Positions 25,250 to 38,039 of a stretch of 64,000 nucleotides of DNA are shown in pieces. The translations under genes and the position numbers were made by a program. The stretch lies in contig NW_019211456.1 of the NCBI RefSeq assembly GCF_002443255.2, positions 34,349,795 to 34,413,794 on the forward strand, written 5' to 3'. Each line of letters begins with the position of its first letter. Positions within the stretch are counted from its first letter, which is position 1. The notes beneath the pieces are model-generated. The model worked only from the letters and a program-made list of their open reading frames with translations. It did not search any database and had not been told where the DNA came from. The DNA is from Varroa destructor. Its lineage: Eukaryota > Arthropoda > Arachnida > Mesostigmata > Varroidae.

Positions 25250-27250
25250 TTTGATCTTTGAGGTATTTCGGAATCTTCCTTCATCGTCTGGGCTCATTTA
25301 TGATCTATCTGTGGCCGGTTGTATTTTCGCTTCTTCTGATACTGCCGCCACTGCGCGGGATGCTTATATTATTGCCATTACTGAGATAATTTGTTCGGGT
25401 CACGACGTTGTCGAGGAGCCGCGACAGCCAGAGAGCCGAGTCTTTCACGTGCGCACACGTACTTGATCGTAGAAACAGCGCAAAAAGGGCATTGCCGAAG
25501 CTAGCCAATTAACAAGACAACAGCAACAACGGCTCTTCCAGTATTACCATATCTGTACGCATTCGCGACTGTGGTGGCAGCAACAACATTAGCAACAATA
25601 ACCGTTTTTGTCAGAGGTTGAAACGGAGGAAATGGAATAGGGCGGGTAGGTAGATGCAGCCTCGGTAGATCGTTGGTTCTTTTGCACACCTCTACTGGTA
25701 CTTTGATGCGATCGATCTGAGGTTCAGAGTGTGATGACTGCGAAATCATCGTTCCTCTCTGTTATTTCTATAACAGACCTTCTTCGTTTTCTGTAGGGTT
25801 CGCCTTGTACCTGTTAACTTCAATGAACTACGCTTAGGAACTCTGTTTCTGGCCTGCTCTGCGCCCTTGTATCGGCCGTGTACCTGAGAATCACAACCCG
25901 CCTGGACGCTGTTATGATGACGGCACTGGTGGTGACGAAACCCACTGTCGCGTCAGAGACGCCTCGCCACGCGCTCGGTATTTTCTATTACAACAACAAC
26001 AACAACAAAACCGTCATCATCGCTGTCGCCAGCATCATGATCATCGTCATGATCGACGCGACATGAAGAAGTAGCGTACTGCCATATTTTCCGGCCTTTC
26101 GGGGTGGGGAAAGCGAATCACAGCAGCGACGATCGAGCGGCAAGGCAGGCGCACTCAGCAAGAATGTTCGGAGATCTTTTCAACGAAGTCAGTGGACGTA
26201 CGCGAACACTGTTCACAGCAAAAAAAAATGGTGAAGTTAGTTTACGTAAGCCGCCGCCGCCGCTGCCGTTGCTCCTGGGTCGACTGGCCGCCGCCACTAT
26301 CATCATGCCGGCGTTACTCACTCTCGGGGTGGGGTGGGGTGGGATGGGGTGGGGGTGGGGGTCGGAGGTCACGACTTTTCTGCTCACCTTCGGCGCGGCT
26401 GCAGACACGAAAATTGAAGCGATACGAAGCGTTACGAGCAACAGCCAATAGAGTCGATGCACGAAGTGCCGGTGTTGAGCGTCGACGAACGCAGCAATAT
26501 GGGAACGAGTACCAGACAAACAGATCCAATGAAGAATGGCGACGCTACTCGGCCGGACAAACACCATAGCTGCCGAGTAAGCCAATGAGTCAATGGCTAC
26601 GTACGGTAGATATACTGCGGCAGCAATGAGCCCAGCCAAGTGCTTGCCTTTGGCGTGTCGATCTACTCGCAGCCGGAGAGGTTACCAAGCAGCAGCTACA
26701 GACATGAAGGTGGCGTCGGCGGCATCGACAAGAACAGCAGCGGCAGCAGTAACGCTATAGGATACTGACAGCATCGGCTATTCCGCGTTTGAAGAAAAAG
26801 CAGCCCCTTCTTTCTCGACTTGTTCATTCAGTCGCCGAAAAATAAGAAGCGCGCGATAGCGAACATACGTAGACATGTCCATACATAGAAAAGAATGTAT
26901 CAAATATACTGTTATAGATGTGTACCTCAAGGAATATCACGGGGGACCCTAGCGTCAAGTCGGAAGGTCTAGCTCACGACAGCAGATCGTTTCTTCTCCC
27001 AGCGATGCTGGACTGACTCGTTCGTCGTTCAACTCTTGTTCTCATACTAGCACTATATGAATATCTATTCAAGAATACACAACCGCATGGACGAATTGAC
27101 ACGTACGCAGTGCGATCGGCAATTACGAACGGATCACGCAGTGATCGTCCCTCCTGCCACCGCTTTCTATCGTAACGCCACGTTACGATATCGTATCGAG
27201 ACACCATCACCATCGTCAATAGTAGTAACAGCAGTATTATCATGATCATA
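25250..27250. promoter_or_regulatory. GC/CpG-richer island, possible promoter or 5' leader
   Basis: GC content rises visibly, with GCCGCCGCC-type runs, a CAA repeat (about 25,990-26,008) and a G-run tract. Several open frames overlap on both strands (for example 26,118-26,639 on - and 26,104-26,451 on +), as expected where stop codons are rare. A - strand donor reading AAG|GTGAGC lies near 26,391-26,396, so a - strand first exon is conceivable. No TATA box or defined start was identified. Promoter status is inferred from composition only. Confidence 0.3.
26326..26365 (+). repeat. G-run tract (GGGGT-like units), possible quadruplex former
   Basis: Seven or more runs of three to five G separated by T or AT, inside the GC-richer island. 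The pattern meets the standard quadruplex motif. Its position in a putative leader or promoter makes a regulatory role possible but unproven. Confidence 0.8.
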
Positions 27251-28247
27251 AACATAATCTTTGTTTGAATCGGTGATTCTGTCGATGAAAAGCACCGTTG
27301 AATAGTATTAGTTGAACTTGACAAACTTTAAAAACAACAAAAACTTAATTAGTGGATGCCATAATAATAATAAGCTGGTTATGCATAGAGTACGAATGAT
27401 ATCTTTTAGAACAAACACCGAGCCATGCTGCCAGGGTTTCTATCATATATTCGATATTGCAGCAGGCCAAAACGAACAGGCAAGCCTTTCAACGCTCGTT
27501 TTCGACGCGTCTTGCATGAGGATTACCGGTGTTAATTCTCTCTGTTTGCTATTCTACGAATCGATGAGTGCTGACTAATGAAGGATCACTACCGAATTTT
27601 TCGCTTCTCAACTCAACCCCGTAGACAGTACAATGATGACACAGTCGTACGAGTGTTTCCCACATCTCGTCCATATTACCTAATGCAGATGTATTTAGCT
27701 GTTCCATTAACGTGTACTTTTATAGAGATCCTACAAGATAAATCGTTGAAAAACAAACGCTTAGTTGCGGGATCGTACAATTGACCGAAATTGCATGTTT
27801 AGGTCAGCGTTATATGTGGCAGTGCTTGTCAGGGTTCAGTTGAACTCTGGTGAACGCTGAAGAGGGTCGATTGATAGCACGATGGGACAGCCAATTTTTA
27901 TAATCTGCAGTATATTTTTTGGAAAAAGTAAGCTACCTGTTTTAGATGAGGAATTCCATCATGTAACGATATTTCATAAATGGAAATCAACGTATAAAGG
28001 TGTAAACACATATTAATAGATTATTGTTTTCCTGTTTGAGGAGCGTATGTCAAAAACCGATATCAATTATACAACAAATCACTTGTTGTATCTATTTGAA
28101 AATGGACGTTCGCTGATGATACGTCTGTTGAGCCCCCACTCGCGGTTCAGGATGGTGAAATATCAATTATTTCTTGTCATTTTCGTCTGCACGATCCGTG
28201 CACAGTTACGTGTCATAAGTATTGCTGGTACTACAGGGTTTGTTTAC

Positions 28248-28341
28248 CTTAATCACTGTGAAAATCACGCCCTCATGCTCAGGGGTTGCTTCAAAAATTT
28301 TGTTCAGGTTTCGTATGGCATAATGAATATTCATGTAAAAG
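28248..28341 (-). CDS. Candidate internal exon on the minus strand
   Basis: Read on the - strand, a very pyrimidine-rich acceptor (CTTTTCTGTTTTTCCAG) opens 94 nt in one frame only; the other two frames are closed. It ends at AAG|GTAAAC. Phase is 2 in and 0 out. It encodes 31 residues including ATPEHEGVIFTVIK. No partner exon was identified with confidence, so the gene it would belong to is not defined. Confidence 0.3.
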
Positions 28342-28822
28342 CTGGAAAAACAGAAAAGGCCACGGAAAAATACGCAGATAACAAACTGCTTCATTATTGG
28401 ACGGTGTTTTCGGATTGTCGTTCACTGGCCTAGATTGATTTTCTGATATATAATCGATTGTGTAACATTTCTGTGTCGTTCGCGACCTCTGATCCCTATC
28501 GCTCATCAGGGTACGTCAATATTTGATACTTTCATACTGGTGGAGTATCAGGATTCAACAACAATGTGGTGGAAGCATTATCAAGCTAATGGAAGCGCGT
28601 CGACCGTACTAAGTAGCTCAATTCTTCGCCATCGCACAGCATTAGTAGATAGTTATCCCATAGCGTCAGGGCAGAGATTGTCTCATTGCTGGGGTGCATT
28701 TTCGATCACCGCTGCTGGAAAAAGTTCCGAAGGATAAACCTTCCTAATGAATGCGACGTTGCAGTGACTTGGGATACGGTAAACATACGATCGATGCGAT
28801 AAAACACAGCGCCGAATTAATA

Positions 28823-28836
28823 GGGGGGGGGGGGGG
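28823..28836 (+). repeat. Poly-G homopolymer (14 G)
   Basis: Uninterrupted run of 14 G, unusual in AT-rich animal DNA. Confidence 0.95.
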
Positions 28837-29078
28837 TGAGCTAATATTCTCGCTAAAAAATATTCTTATCATTAATTTGGATTCAGTGGATGTTTGTAAA
28901 TATATGCGCCCAGAATCATAGGAAAGCTGTTTACGACAGTCGCTGAAATCGGCTGGAAGTGACTGGCTGTAAAGACACTGCCAACCTTGGTCATGTCGCA
29001 CGTGAACGATGCCGATAATGATGGTATTACAAAAATAGTTTACCTTAAGATCAATCTTTCTTTTCGGTCTTTATACAG

Positions 29079-29154
29079 TAGGCCATACAATTCTAGTTCG
29101 GTCAACGTTTATGTTGCCGTTTCGCGATTCGGTCTTCGACACACTGCAAACTAT
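29079..29154 (+). CDS. Candidate short internal exon
   Basis: A strong acceptor (CTTTTCGGTCTTTATACAG) and a consensus GTAAGT donor at 29,155 enclose 76 nt. The stretch is open with a split first codon (phase 2) and a complete last codon (phase 0). It encodes about 25 residues including VNVYVAVSRFGLRHTANY. It joins in frame to the candidate exon ending at 23,666. Both splice signals are good, but the exon is short and no homologue is known to me. Confidence 0.3.
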
Positions 29155-29660
29155 GTAAGTTTCGTTGATGGAAGTAGGTTTAAGCGTAAAATGGTATCCA
29201 TTTGATCGCTAGGATGCTTTGTGGCGCCCGAGGTACATACATCTTTTTTTATTAGAATTTCAAAATTAGATTACGTATGCTGGACACTGCTGTGGCCTTC
29301 TGTGCAATGCACGACCTGAATTTCGTCAAGCGTGCAATACATAAAAATGTAAATTTGTGCATTCTGATAGATTTCGGGTACTTTCAAGCGTGACTATTCA
29401 GCGATAAAGTCAACACAAATATCATTTTCTTAACAGAACATACTTAGCAACATTTATCTCTGGTTTATTAATGTTGCACCATTTACTCGTTAGCTTTTAA
29501 TTGATATCTTTTGGCAATTGTCGCTTGTCCTGTTGTGTACAATTATGCAGACGATCCAAGCGACGCGTAGCATTTAATTATCACAGGCTCAAGCTCATTG
29601 GGTCTTGCGTAAATATCGCGTGCGATACTTAACGCACGCATAAACCCTACCGTGTGCCTA

Positions 29661-29675
29661 CCCCCCCCCCCCCCC
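29661..29675 (+). repeat. Poly-C homopolymer (15 C)
   Basis: Uninterrupted run of 15 C, followed after GAACTG by six more C. It is the complement of the poly-G run about 825 bp upstream. Confidence 0.95.
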
Positions 29676-32600
29676 GAACTGCCCCCCTTTATCGTTGTAG
29701 CGATTTTACTCATTCTACATGGCGTACGACGCCACATGACTAACTGCTGATGCGTCAGCATTGATGCACCTGGAAATTTGTAGACAGAGTAGTTATATTT
29801 AGTAATTTATTTAGGTTTGTATATAACTTTAAACTGGAATTCGATCATACACCCAGACCAATTCTTCTGCTCCTCGACTTAGACTCATCTGTCTATGCAT
29901 ATCTTTCTTGTCCCGTCTCATCAGCCCAAGCATGCAAACAAAGCCGACCCACCTCAAGACAAGGCGCATAGTTGGTGGCCTCGAGCCTTTCAAAGTTTCG
30001 CCTCATATACATTTTTTTTCTTGATAAAGTTAAAACAATCAGTGCTGTCATATTTCTGCTTTCCCTTTGGTTTTCTAGGAACTACGTAAAATTTTTCCTT
30101 CGGTTCTCTAATCTGGCTTCTCTGTTCTAAAAGAGTATCTTGTTACCTTGATTGCACTCAATGATTAGTTATGCCATTATATGTAAGCATACGCATACAT
30201 TTCAAGCAACAAGCAGATATTGTAGCTAAACTTCCAAGTTCACGGGTACTGGGTCTTTGCAAGTTATTGTGGTAGGGAAGGGAACATGGAAGTGACCCGG
30301 GTTGCTTAAGCTACTGTACGAGAAACACTTCTCTTGTCAGTTTCCTCAGAGTTTGTCCTCCTTAGCTACGCAGCTTCTTTTCCAGTGCTTTTTATGAAAT
30401 AGAATTTATACGAATCTTTCTTTGATGAATACGGTGAGCTCATCTTCATTATAAAATATTCAGCCTGCTTCATTGTAGTTTCCATTAGAGCACATATGTT
30501 CGGGATAGACAGTTATTTGAAATTATATTGAACCCTCGAAGAAAATCACCCTTCGGGGGTATTGTAATTCTAGTTACAAGGAACTACGTATGTCGAAAAC
30601 CTGATAGAGATGTTCATTTCAGTGACTCAGGTATAGCTCTCTTTAGTTTACGACACGATACTTTGGTGGAAGCTAAACGTTCCTTTCCATGCATGTAAAT
30701 AAAAATGAAAAGGTAAAACAACTCCACTTTTGTGTTTGTCTAATTAAAATTTTCGTTCAGTAACGTATTATATATTATGAAGTGACGACAAATAACATGT
30801 AGCGTATTTTCCATGCGAGTTGCGCCATTCTAATAAACGCACCAATGAGAAGAATAACCGTAACGGTGGACGTTTATCGTTTTTACACGACAAACAATAT
30901 TTGTCCGTTTAGGACAAATGAAACTTTGTTATTAGCCCTGGAGTAATGAAGTACATCGGGTTACCTTTCAACTGTTACTACACTATTTTTATATACACGT
31001 TACATAAAAAATATGTTTTTATTTTATGTATCCATACCTTTGAGTTGAAGTTTCTATCTTTTGTCTATATTTATATACTGCTAGACCATAAAAGTCTTGA
31101 GCATTTCTTTGGGTCGACTCGTGCTTCAAAAATCCGAATTCAAGCTTTTGGCCAACTCAGGAGTGTCATACAACTTTCGGTTATCGATATCGGATATACA
31201 AATTATCGTTACGAGAAATATAAAATAGACACGCTTGGCCTAGTATTCACCTATCTTCCATGCAAATCCTAGTTGCCTCCTTCGAAGTCACCCAAGCCGG
31301 ATGAGACTTGGGTTAATACGAGCTTTTTTCTGCAGAGAACGTGAGACGTATGAGTCGACCTATTATTGTGTTGAAGAACCGAGAACATGTTCTAACATTC
31401 AGTTCTGTCTTGACGACATTAAAACTTTTAAATAATATTCCTTTATAAATAGAATTCGTGATTAGTAGCTATTCAATAGAAAACAGAGTTTCGTTTAGGA
31501 TCTTTTGGCTGTCTTCATTGTAAACTTGCCCTTCAGATGACTCTGAAACGAGTATGCCTTCGTTCCCACACTATACGCGTACAGCCATACCTCGTTATCT
31601 GTAATTACGCGTTTGGCTTTTTTCGCGCATGAAGGTTTTTGAGTCTATGTTTGTTCCAAATGTGAATTCTCCTCTAGTACAATTCCTGCTGAAAGCCATC
31701 TCGCCTTCGAGATGTTGCAATGTGACCCATGCGAGTTGTCTACATCTTCATGAGCTCCCCAAGTGTGACTCAATGATTTTCTTGCACGAACTTCGTTTTT
31801 TTTTCATGTTTCTACAGCAGATAATAAATGAGTGTGGCACCTTAACACCAATCGCGTGTCGCTTAATAGCTAACAAAAGTCAAGCAATTTATTGATATAT
31901 CCCTTCGACCATGTTATAGTAGTAATATACAAATGCTAATGGTATTATCACGAAAAATGTTCGCGGCCCCAGAATACCGTCTATGAGCGGCAATTTATTG
32001 ACTTTCCTATAGCCTTTTTGAATACAAACGTAAAGCTCTGCCGCAACATATTCTTCAATACAGGTACTCACAAAGTTTTAGTTTGAACTTGCCTTGTAAT
32101 GGGTATTATCTAGTGGAAGGTAAACTAGGAAACTTTTTTTATAGAAGTTAAGCAGGTAAAATCAACATGTAAATGCCCATAAATCGAAGTTTTACCGTTT
32201 CGATTTGGAAAATAAAACGGGTAGTTGTCCCAGTAATCATCGTTTGAATTTATTCGCAAAGATAAACCTAAAGCTTCTTTGGAACAGGCCTAGTTTAAAG
32301 AAGCTCTTAGTAGGTTTAAGGCAGCCAACGTGCAGAAGGTTGGCCTGGAAAACGAACACCAATAACAGTCGATCGGAATTAGAAGTATATGCACTCTTTT
32401 TAAAAATAAAAGATCACCGGATTTACTAAGACCCAGGCATCAGACATAATTCCCACACAATGCAGAGCACTACCTAATTTTTTTTAATATAATTGATTCT
32501 ACAGATCTTTAATAGTAGGATCAGAGATATTTAAATGAAAAAAAAAGTCGGTTTTTGGGATATCAGTTGTAAGGTTGAAATATTGAAGAATTCGACATTG

Positions 32601-35354
32601 CACTTGGATTTGTATCTCTGTAGTGAAAGCAACTCTTTGCTAGTCTTCTTATCTAGAATAAAACATAGCAGAAAACAATTTCAAGGATCCATGCCGTTTC
32701 AGCCTGTCTGGCACAAGGGTCTAAGGTACGCTGAAGGTCGCGGAGTATCTCTACTGCTCGCTCAGTTGCTGATCCTAGATTTTTTTGTGTTGAGATATCT
32801 GAACTGCTCGCTTCTCCTGGTCTCATTGTATTACCCATTTGGTTGGCTGAATCAGGCCGCAGCACAATTCCTGTGCGGCAGATTGACAAGATCCCTTCTT
32901 CCTGCCATTTTCAGTATCAGAGCTAAATACGGCACGAGCATTCATATCACTGGTAGGAGGTCCTTTTGTCTCCTGCGCTAATTAGGCGGGTTAATTAACT
33001 AATAGCAGTTTTGAAGTGGTTTGTTCTCTCTGCTCAATCCGTCATTCTAGACTATTTATTGCGGTAGCTAAAAGTTCACTCATTTCAGTTCAAAGTAGCA
33101 TAAATAGGCTAGATTAACGTAAGTTTCTTTTCGAAAGTTATTTGTAATCTAGCATCTGTGTTGCTTATGTCTGCTACAGCTCGGTGCGCATGGAACTTTG
33201 AATTGTCCAGAATAAAATTTTCGACAGACCGTTTGTTTCGTCTCTTCAATTTAATTGTAGTCGGTTCCTTTCGGCCTGCTCAGCCGCTTTATATCAACTT
33301 ATTACCCCCTATAGAGTACCACGCTTTCGCCTAGTATTCGTTGCTATGTACAGTCACATAATTCACGTCCTGCAGGCCCTTTTCGAGGCCTGGCTTTCGA
33401 GACGTCATGTCACTTATAGCTGATGGACGGTTTATTCTTTTCGATCGTATCGCTCGCTCTAATGGCTGCAACAATTATTTGTTTTTATTTATATACAGTG
33501 AGTCGTTATACAAATAAGGAAACTTTTTGGCACGCGTGTACATAACCTGTGAGTGCTGCAGGACGACTCATGCCTATATAACTTTCACCATCATTTTCCA
33601 AACTCGATGAATCTCTCATTGTTTAGGATTATACCATTTGTTCTGTACGATATCCGCGAAAAAAAACAGGTATAAACTACCCTCTTCGTTCGATCGCCGT
33701 AAACTATTTGCATATGATGTAATCGCAGCACGATGGACCCTTAAGGTTATGAAGCGGCAAACATAAATGTCGTTTTAGGTGAGAAACAAAAATGACAGTG
33801 AGCCGTTTATTTCATCATCGTCAGAAAGAACAGTTACTCGCAATTCGAAGACAACTTCTCTTATATTCTGCTTAAGCATTTGAGCATTGACTGAAAGCCG
33901 TGAGACCTCATGGTCCCTGTTTATGATCAAACATTTATCTGTAGGCCTTGGTACCGACTAAACCTAAGGCAAATTTGAGCAGCATTTTATTTGCTAGTTT
34001 TTCCACTTTGAACTCGACAGCCCGTTTTGAATTAGCTGAGCCTACTAGAGCCTTCCTTATTTGTAAGGTCACTGAATTTTAAAGTTTCACAAGCGTTCGA
34101 CAAGCAATTTTTCGGCTTCGTAACATTCGTAGGTAACAATCGAAGCAAGCATCATCTACTAAGGTGCAATGACTAGTCGTTCCATCCTATTTGCTTGATC
34201 GCCTCGTACCGTCGAAAAATATGCATACACAAGATAGCGAGTTCTAGGAAAAGATCATTTTTGGAAAAGACCTTTTATTGAAAAGTGGAATTTGAATTGG
34301 ACGAACGTAAAAGGTACCGGCCAAATCCTTATGAAGGCGCACTCGCCGAAAACATTTGTTACAAATCGGTAAAACGTCAGGTCTAAATTAGGCTTATTGA
34401 TTTCTCGATATAACCGGCGAACTTTACGCGTTCGTTCTAGCTTATCACACGTAATAATAGAGTAACTCTGCTCTTTTACTTGATCATCTTACCACAGCGA
34501 GGTCGGGTTTTGCTTAGGGTCTAGATTTCAGAGATGTAAGATGGTTAAACATAACGTCTATTTAAAGCAATTAATGGAATAGAACGACAACAGCTACAAT
34601 GGGCTACCGATATGATTACCCAGTCAATTCAAACGTCTAATGAAACAGGCCCAGATAGATTTAGCAAAACCTCTTCGAACAGTCTTTAAATATGTGCTAC
34701 AGAAAAAAAAAAAAAAGCTATTCCAGAAATCTTTCTCGTCTAATCTAACATCTAAAGGAGAGGTCGGTAAGTCGTACCTCTTGGCAACAAAAATCGTTGG
34801 GGTGTTCAATCCTATCAGCAGATTCTTTACAAGCGTTACGAGCGTTTATAGTGTGCACGGTAGGTTGAGTTGTAGACGAAAATTACACCTACATTGAGAT
34901 AGCCGTACTTCGGGCTGTGAGTATTGATGTGAAGCTAGGTTTACTGCACTAGTATCTGCTACGTTCTAACTAAATACCGTATTAAAAATACACTCTGGAA
35001 ATACTATCGCGTGGTCTCGTACTCTAGAGTTTTATAGGTAAGTTTTTTGAATAAATCCATCAAGGTTCAAAGAAAAAACTGGGCAGTTTTTTATTATTGT
35101 CGAGAAGTCATTATGACGCTGTCCTGTACACGCCAGAAAAAGAAACCGGCCTGTCGATGCTTTCCCGCCATTGTTAGTGAACATTTTTCGGTTTGGCCGT
35201 TAAATGTTATTTCAGACGACTTCGGCACGAGACGGAGAGGCTGCGACCCTCCATTTTTGAACGTATCTTCAGATTTAGTAATCAAGCATATTGCTGTACT
35301 TCATGAGGGCGGTGTCACGACAGGAATGCTATACATGATTTATATATATATAAA

Positions 35355-35375
35355 TTCTACTCAATTTGAGTAGAA
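35355..35375. repeat. Near-perfect palindrome (10-bp arms)
   Basis: TTCTACTCAA and its exact reverse complement are separated by a single T, directly after a short TA run. Confidence 0.85.
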
Positions 35376-37966
35376 CTAAGCGCGTAAACATAAAGTAAAG
35401 TCAAGTCAAATGATAGCCGATTTGACATGCATGCGGATCCGTCCAGCTTTTTCCGATTACTGCTCTATACTTTACCCTAATAGTTCGATTTGTAACAATG
35501 ACAATTAGGCGCGGTAGCTTTAACAGTGACTGATGTTACTAGTGATCGTTTCCATTCGTTCTTAACTGTTCCTCTTTCGTTATAGTTACGGATGGTACGA
35601 AAAGAGAGAAAATGGCCGCCCCAGTCACCAGCATGGTCTACTTTAATTGTTTTCATACCTATCCTGTTACGGTGACAAACAGGACGTTGGCACCGCGACA
35701 AATGCTAGCCCAAAAAAAAAAATTAATTGCGTTCGATTCAGCGGCGCTATTGACAAAAACAATAACACTAATTATTGTAGAAGTAAAACAAAGAAGCTAC
35801 GGTCCATTGTATTAGTACCTCGACCCAGTAACCGATCGAAGGGTTTGAGAATGCTTTCGTCCTGCAGACCCTTCACCATCTGGACGGCTGGCGGTAACAG
35901 CGCGAGGGCAACGTTAACGGCTGGTGTTTGAACGACATGGCAGGTTGGGGATCATAGTTGAGGTGTTCCAACACGTTTCTCACTAGTATCAAGTGGCTTT
36001 GTTCTAAAACGGAACTCATCTTACAATGTCATGTTTTCAATTTTGTTGAACAGTTACAAATGACCTGGTTACCGTTGAAGTGTCTGAAGTCTATGCCCGA
36101 CCACCTCAAATATTCCAAAGGCAAACCCAGCATGTGAGGTCATCTTTGCGGAATTGCTGAAGCCTGTCAGCAATTAAAAGCAAGTAAAACGTTTGTGGTT
36201 CAGTTCCATATAGATTAACGGCAGGAAGCGGAACACTCGTGCTGATAGCCATAGCCCAATGGGCTAAAATAACAAAAAACAAATAACGTTATTGTTCTAA
36301 ACGTGGTTTGCCATTGAGACTTTCAATTTTTGACTCTTTTTATCTTTCAATTTTTTACTTTCTACCAAAGGCTTGGCCGCCCAAGCCATCATGCAGGTTG
36401 ATATCTGTATATGAGTTTTAGCTATTTAACCTTTGATACTTCCACATTCTGTTTAGTCGTTTAGCCATCGCCTGATAGACTACGGTGTTTTTACTTTGAT
36501 TAAGGTTGTTTGTGGGAGTACGATCAAACCACGTACACGATAAACCATATTTCTAATCCTGCCTTTTGTCGTTATATGCAGTCGACGCAGCTATGATTAC
36601 GCAAGAGAAGATCAGTGCCTGTCGGTATCTAACAGCGTTTGTTGCTTCTCATACCTTGAAGTTATTGAAGATCTTCGAATAAGAAAGCATATTTTGCAGG
36701 GCCGCAAAAAGCCGATGATAATGATGATGAACTACAGGTTCAATTGCGCGAAAATTCGGCCCAGGGTCACCTCATCAGATGGGAGTGGTCGAGCATGTAG
36801 CACAGGGAACATATTGAAAAATAATATGTTAATTCTATATGAACACAGCAAGCGTCCTTGCCAAATTACATCCGTATCATTGTGTGCAAAATTGATTGAA
36901 GGTCATTTCTACTCCCAGGTTGCTGGTACTGGTTAAATTCTATACAAACTTTAACCTGTAGAACTCTTGGATTTAAAGTGATCTGAAAAATACACGTGTA
37001 GTTTCGGAAATAGAGCAAAATAACGCATATGGACTGCAACTCGAGTCGTGAATTTAGCTTTTTTACAATATTTACATTTTTACTACAACATTTACAAAGT
37101 GATCTTGTTATGTAACACCTTGCTCGAGGTGCGTCTAGCGGTCGACAAATTTCTGGTAGCCTCCGTGCGGAAATTTCTTTCCATCCTGCGCATAGGGCAG
37201 ACGTTGCGCTCCCAGACAACAGTTGTTCAAACCTGCGCCGAGAAATGGAACTAAACAAGCAACAGAAGTCCCAGAATGGATCTATCAATGAATCCCTTGA
37301 TCAAGGCCGTTTCCTCTATCAGCAGATTTGTTTACCATCCGAGTGGTCGAACAGTCCTTGCTAGAGACAGTTAAAGCGAGCTGAATGAACGAGACTGCTG
37401 TTCTAAATAATCTAACGATTTTTACCGTTAAACGAAAAAGTCCTCGCTACGGAAATGAATCCGGAAACATCATCTTTGCAGCTTACTCATGCGCACATTG
37501 AATCCGATGTCTCTGCGAAACCGTAATGGGGCCTGCAGCAGTACTAAACTGTGAACACTTATAAGGTCTCCAAAACAGCTTTCGAGTTCGCTATGCAAAA
37601 ACTAGGCGCTCGTTATGTGACTAAGTCGACTCTGTTCGACACTGGAATACTTATTTTGGTCACCTATTTGCGTCTTTCTATGCTAAACGCTAAAGATATT
37701 AGTTAAGTTAGAGCGAATTTACGATTATCTATTAACTCCTCTAAGCCTCTCGCAGCTAATAACGTATTGAGGACTTTCCGCCATGATGGCCAAGGTAAAT
37801 AGAGATGAGTCTATTCTCCCACATCCTCTCCGTAATAACGTTTTCCGACCCATTAAATGCGGCCACATTTAGAGTGCATACAAACTATAACAGATAGTAT
37901 TTCTTCATCAATGCTGCTTTGTGAATTGCAGGGCCAAGTTGCGCAGATATCGTCCCTAAACATATG

Positions 37967-37989
37967 TATCCTCTATATATATATAGAGG

Positions 37990-38039
<50 letters not shown>
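37967..38039. repeat. 26-bp palindrome followed by (TA)n and (GA)n
   Basis: Positions 37,967-37,992 form a perfect palindrome (TATCCTCTATATA and its complement). A TA-rich run follows, then about ten GA units (38,021-38,039). It is a composite microsatellite. Confidence 0.95.

Larger units (their letters stand above)
23667..29078. other. Intron-like or intergenic stretch containing a GC-richer island
   Basis: No exon is well supported on the + strand. The part from about 25,250 to 27,250 is clearly GC- and CpG-richer and has many overlapping chance open frames; it is described separately. Confidence 0.4.

Noticed and set aside
25501..25749. 82-codon minus-strand frame starting with ATG, proline-rich then Val/Ala-rich
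   Set aside because: It is coding-like to the eye but sits in a GC-richer island with many overlapping frames, and has no neighbouring exon.
26118..26639. 173-codon minus-strand open frame
   Set aside because: It lies in GC-rich, low-stop sequence where all strands have overlapping open frames. It runs through a G-run tract that gives an artificial proline/histidine repeat, and it starts at a non-ATG codon.
28047..28433. 128-codon plus-strand open frame
   Set aside because: It is antisense to a better splice-bounded minus-strand exon candidate (28,341-28,248), and no motif or splice sites support it.
32535..32981. 148-codon plus-strand open frame
   Set aside because: It begins at an A-rich stretch, has no splice or start context and no recognisable domain. 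The opposite strand reads at least as well.
36582..36800. Possible plus-strand exons after strong acceptors at 36,581 and 36,699
   Set aside because: Several frames are open after each acceptor, and no donor fits the neighbouring phases. Too ambiguous to call.
36866..37288. 140-codon minus-strand open frame
   Set aside because: Mixed composition, non-ATG start and no splice pair. It is consistent with a chance frame in 64 kb.
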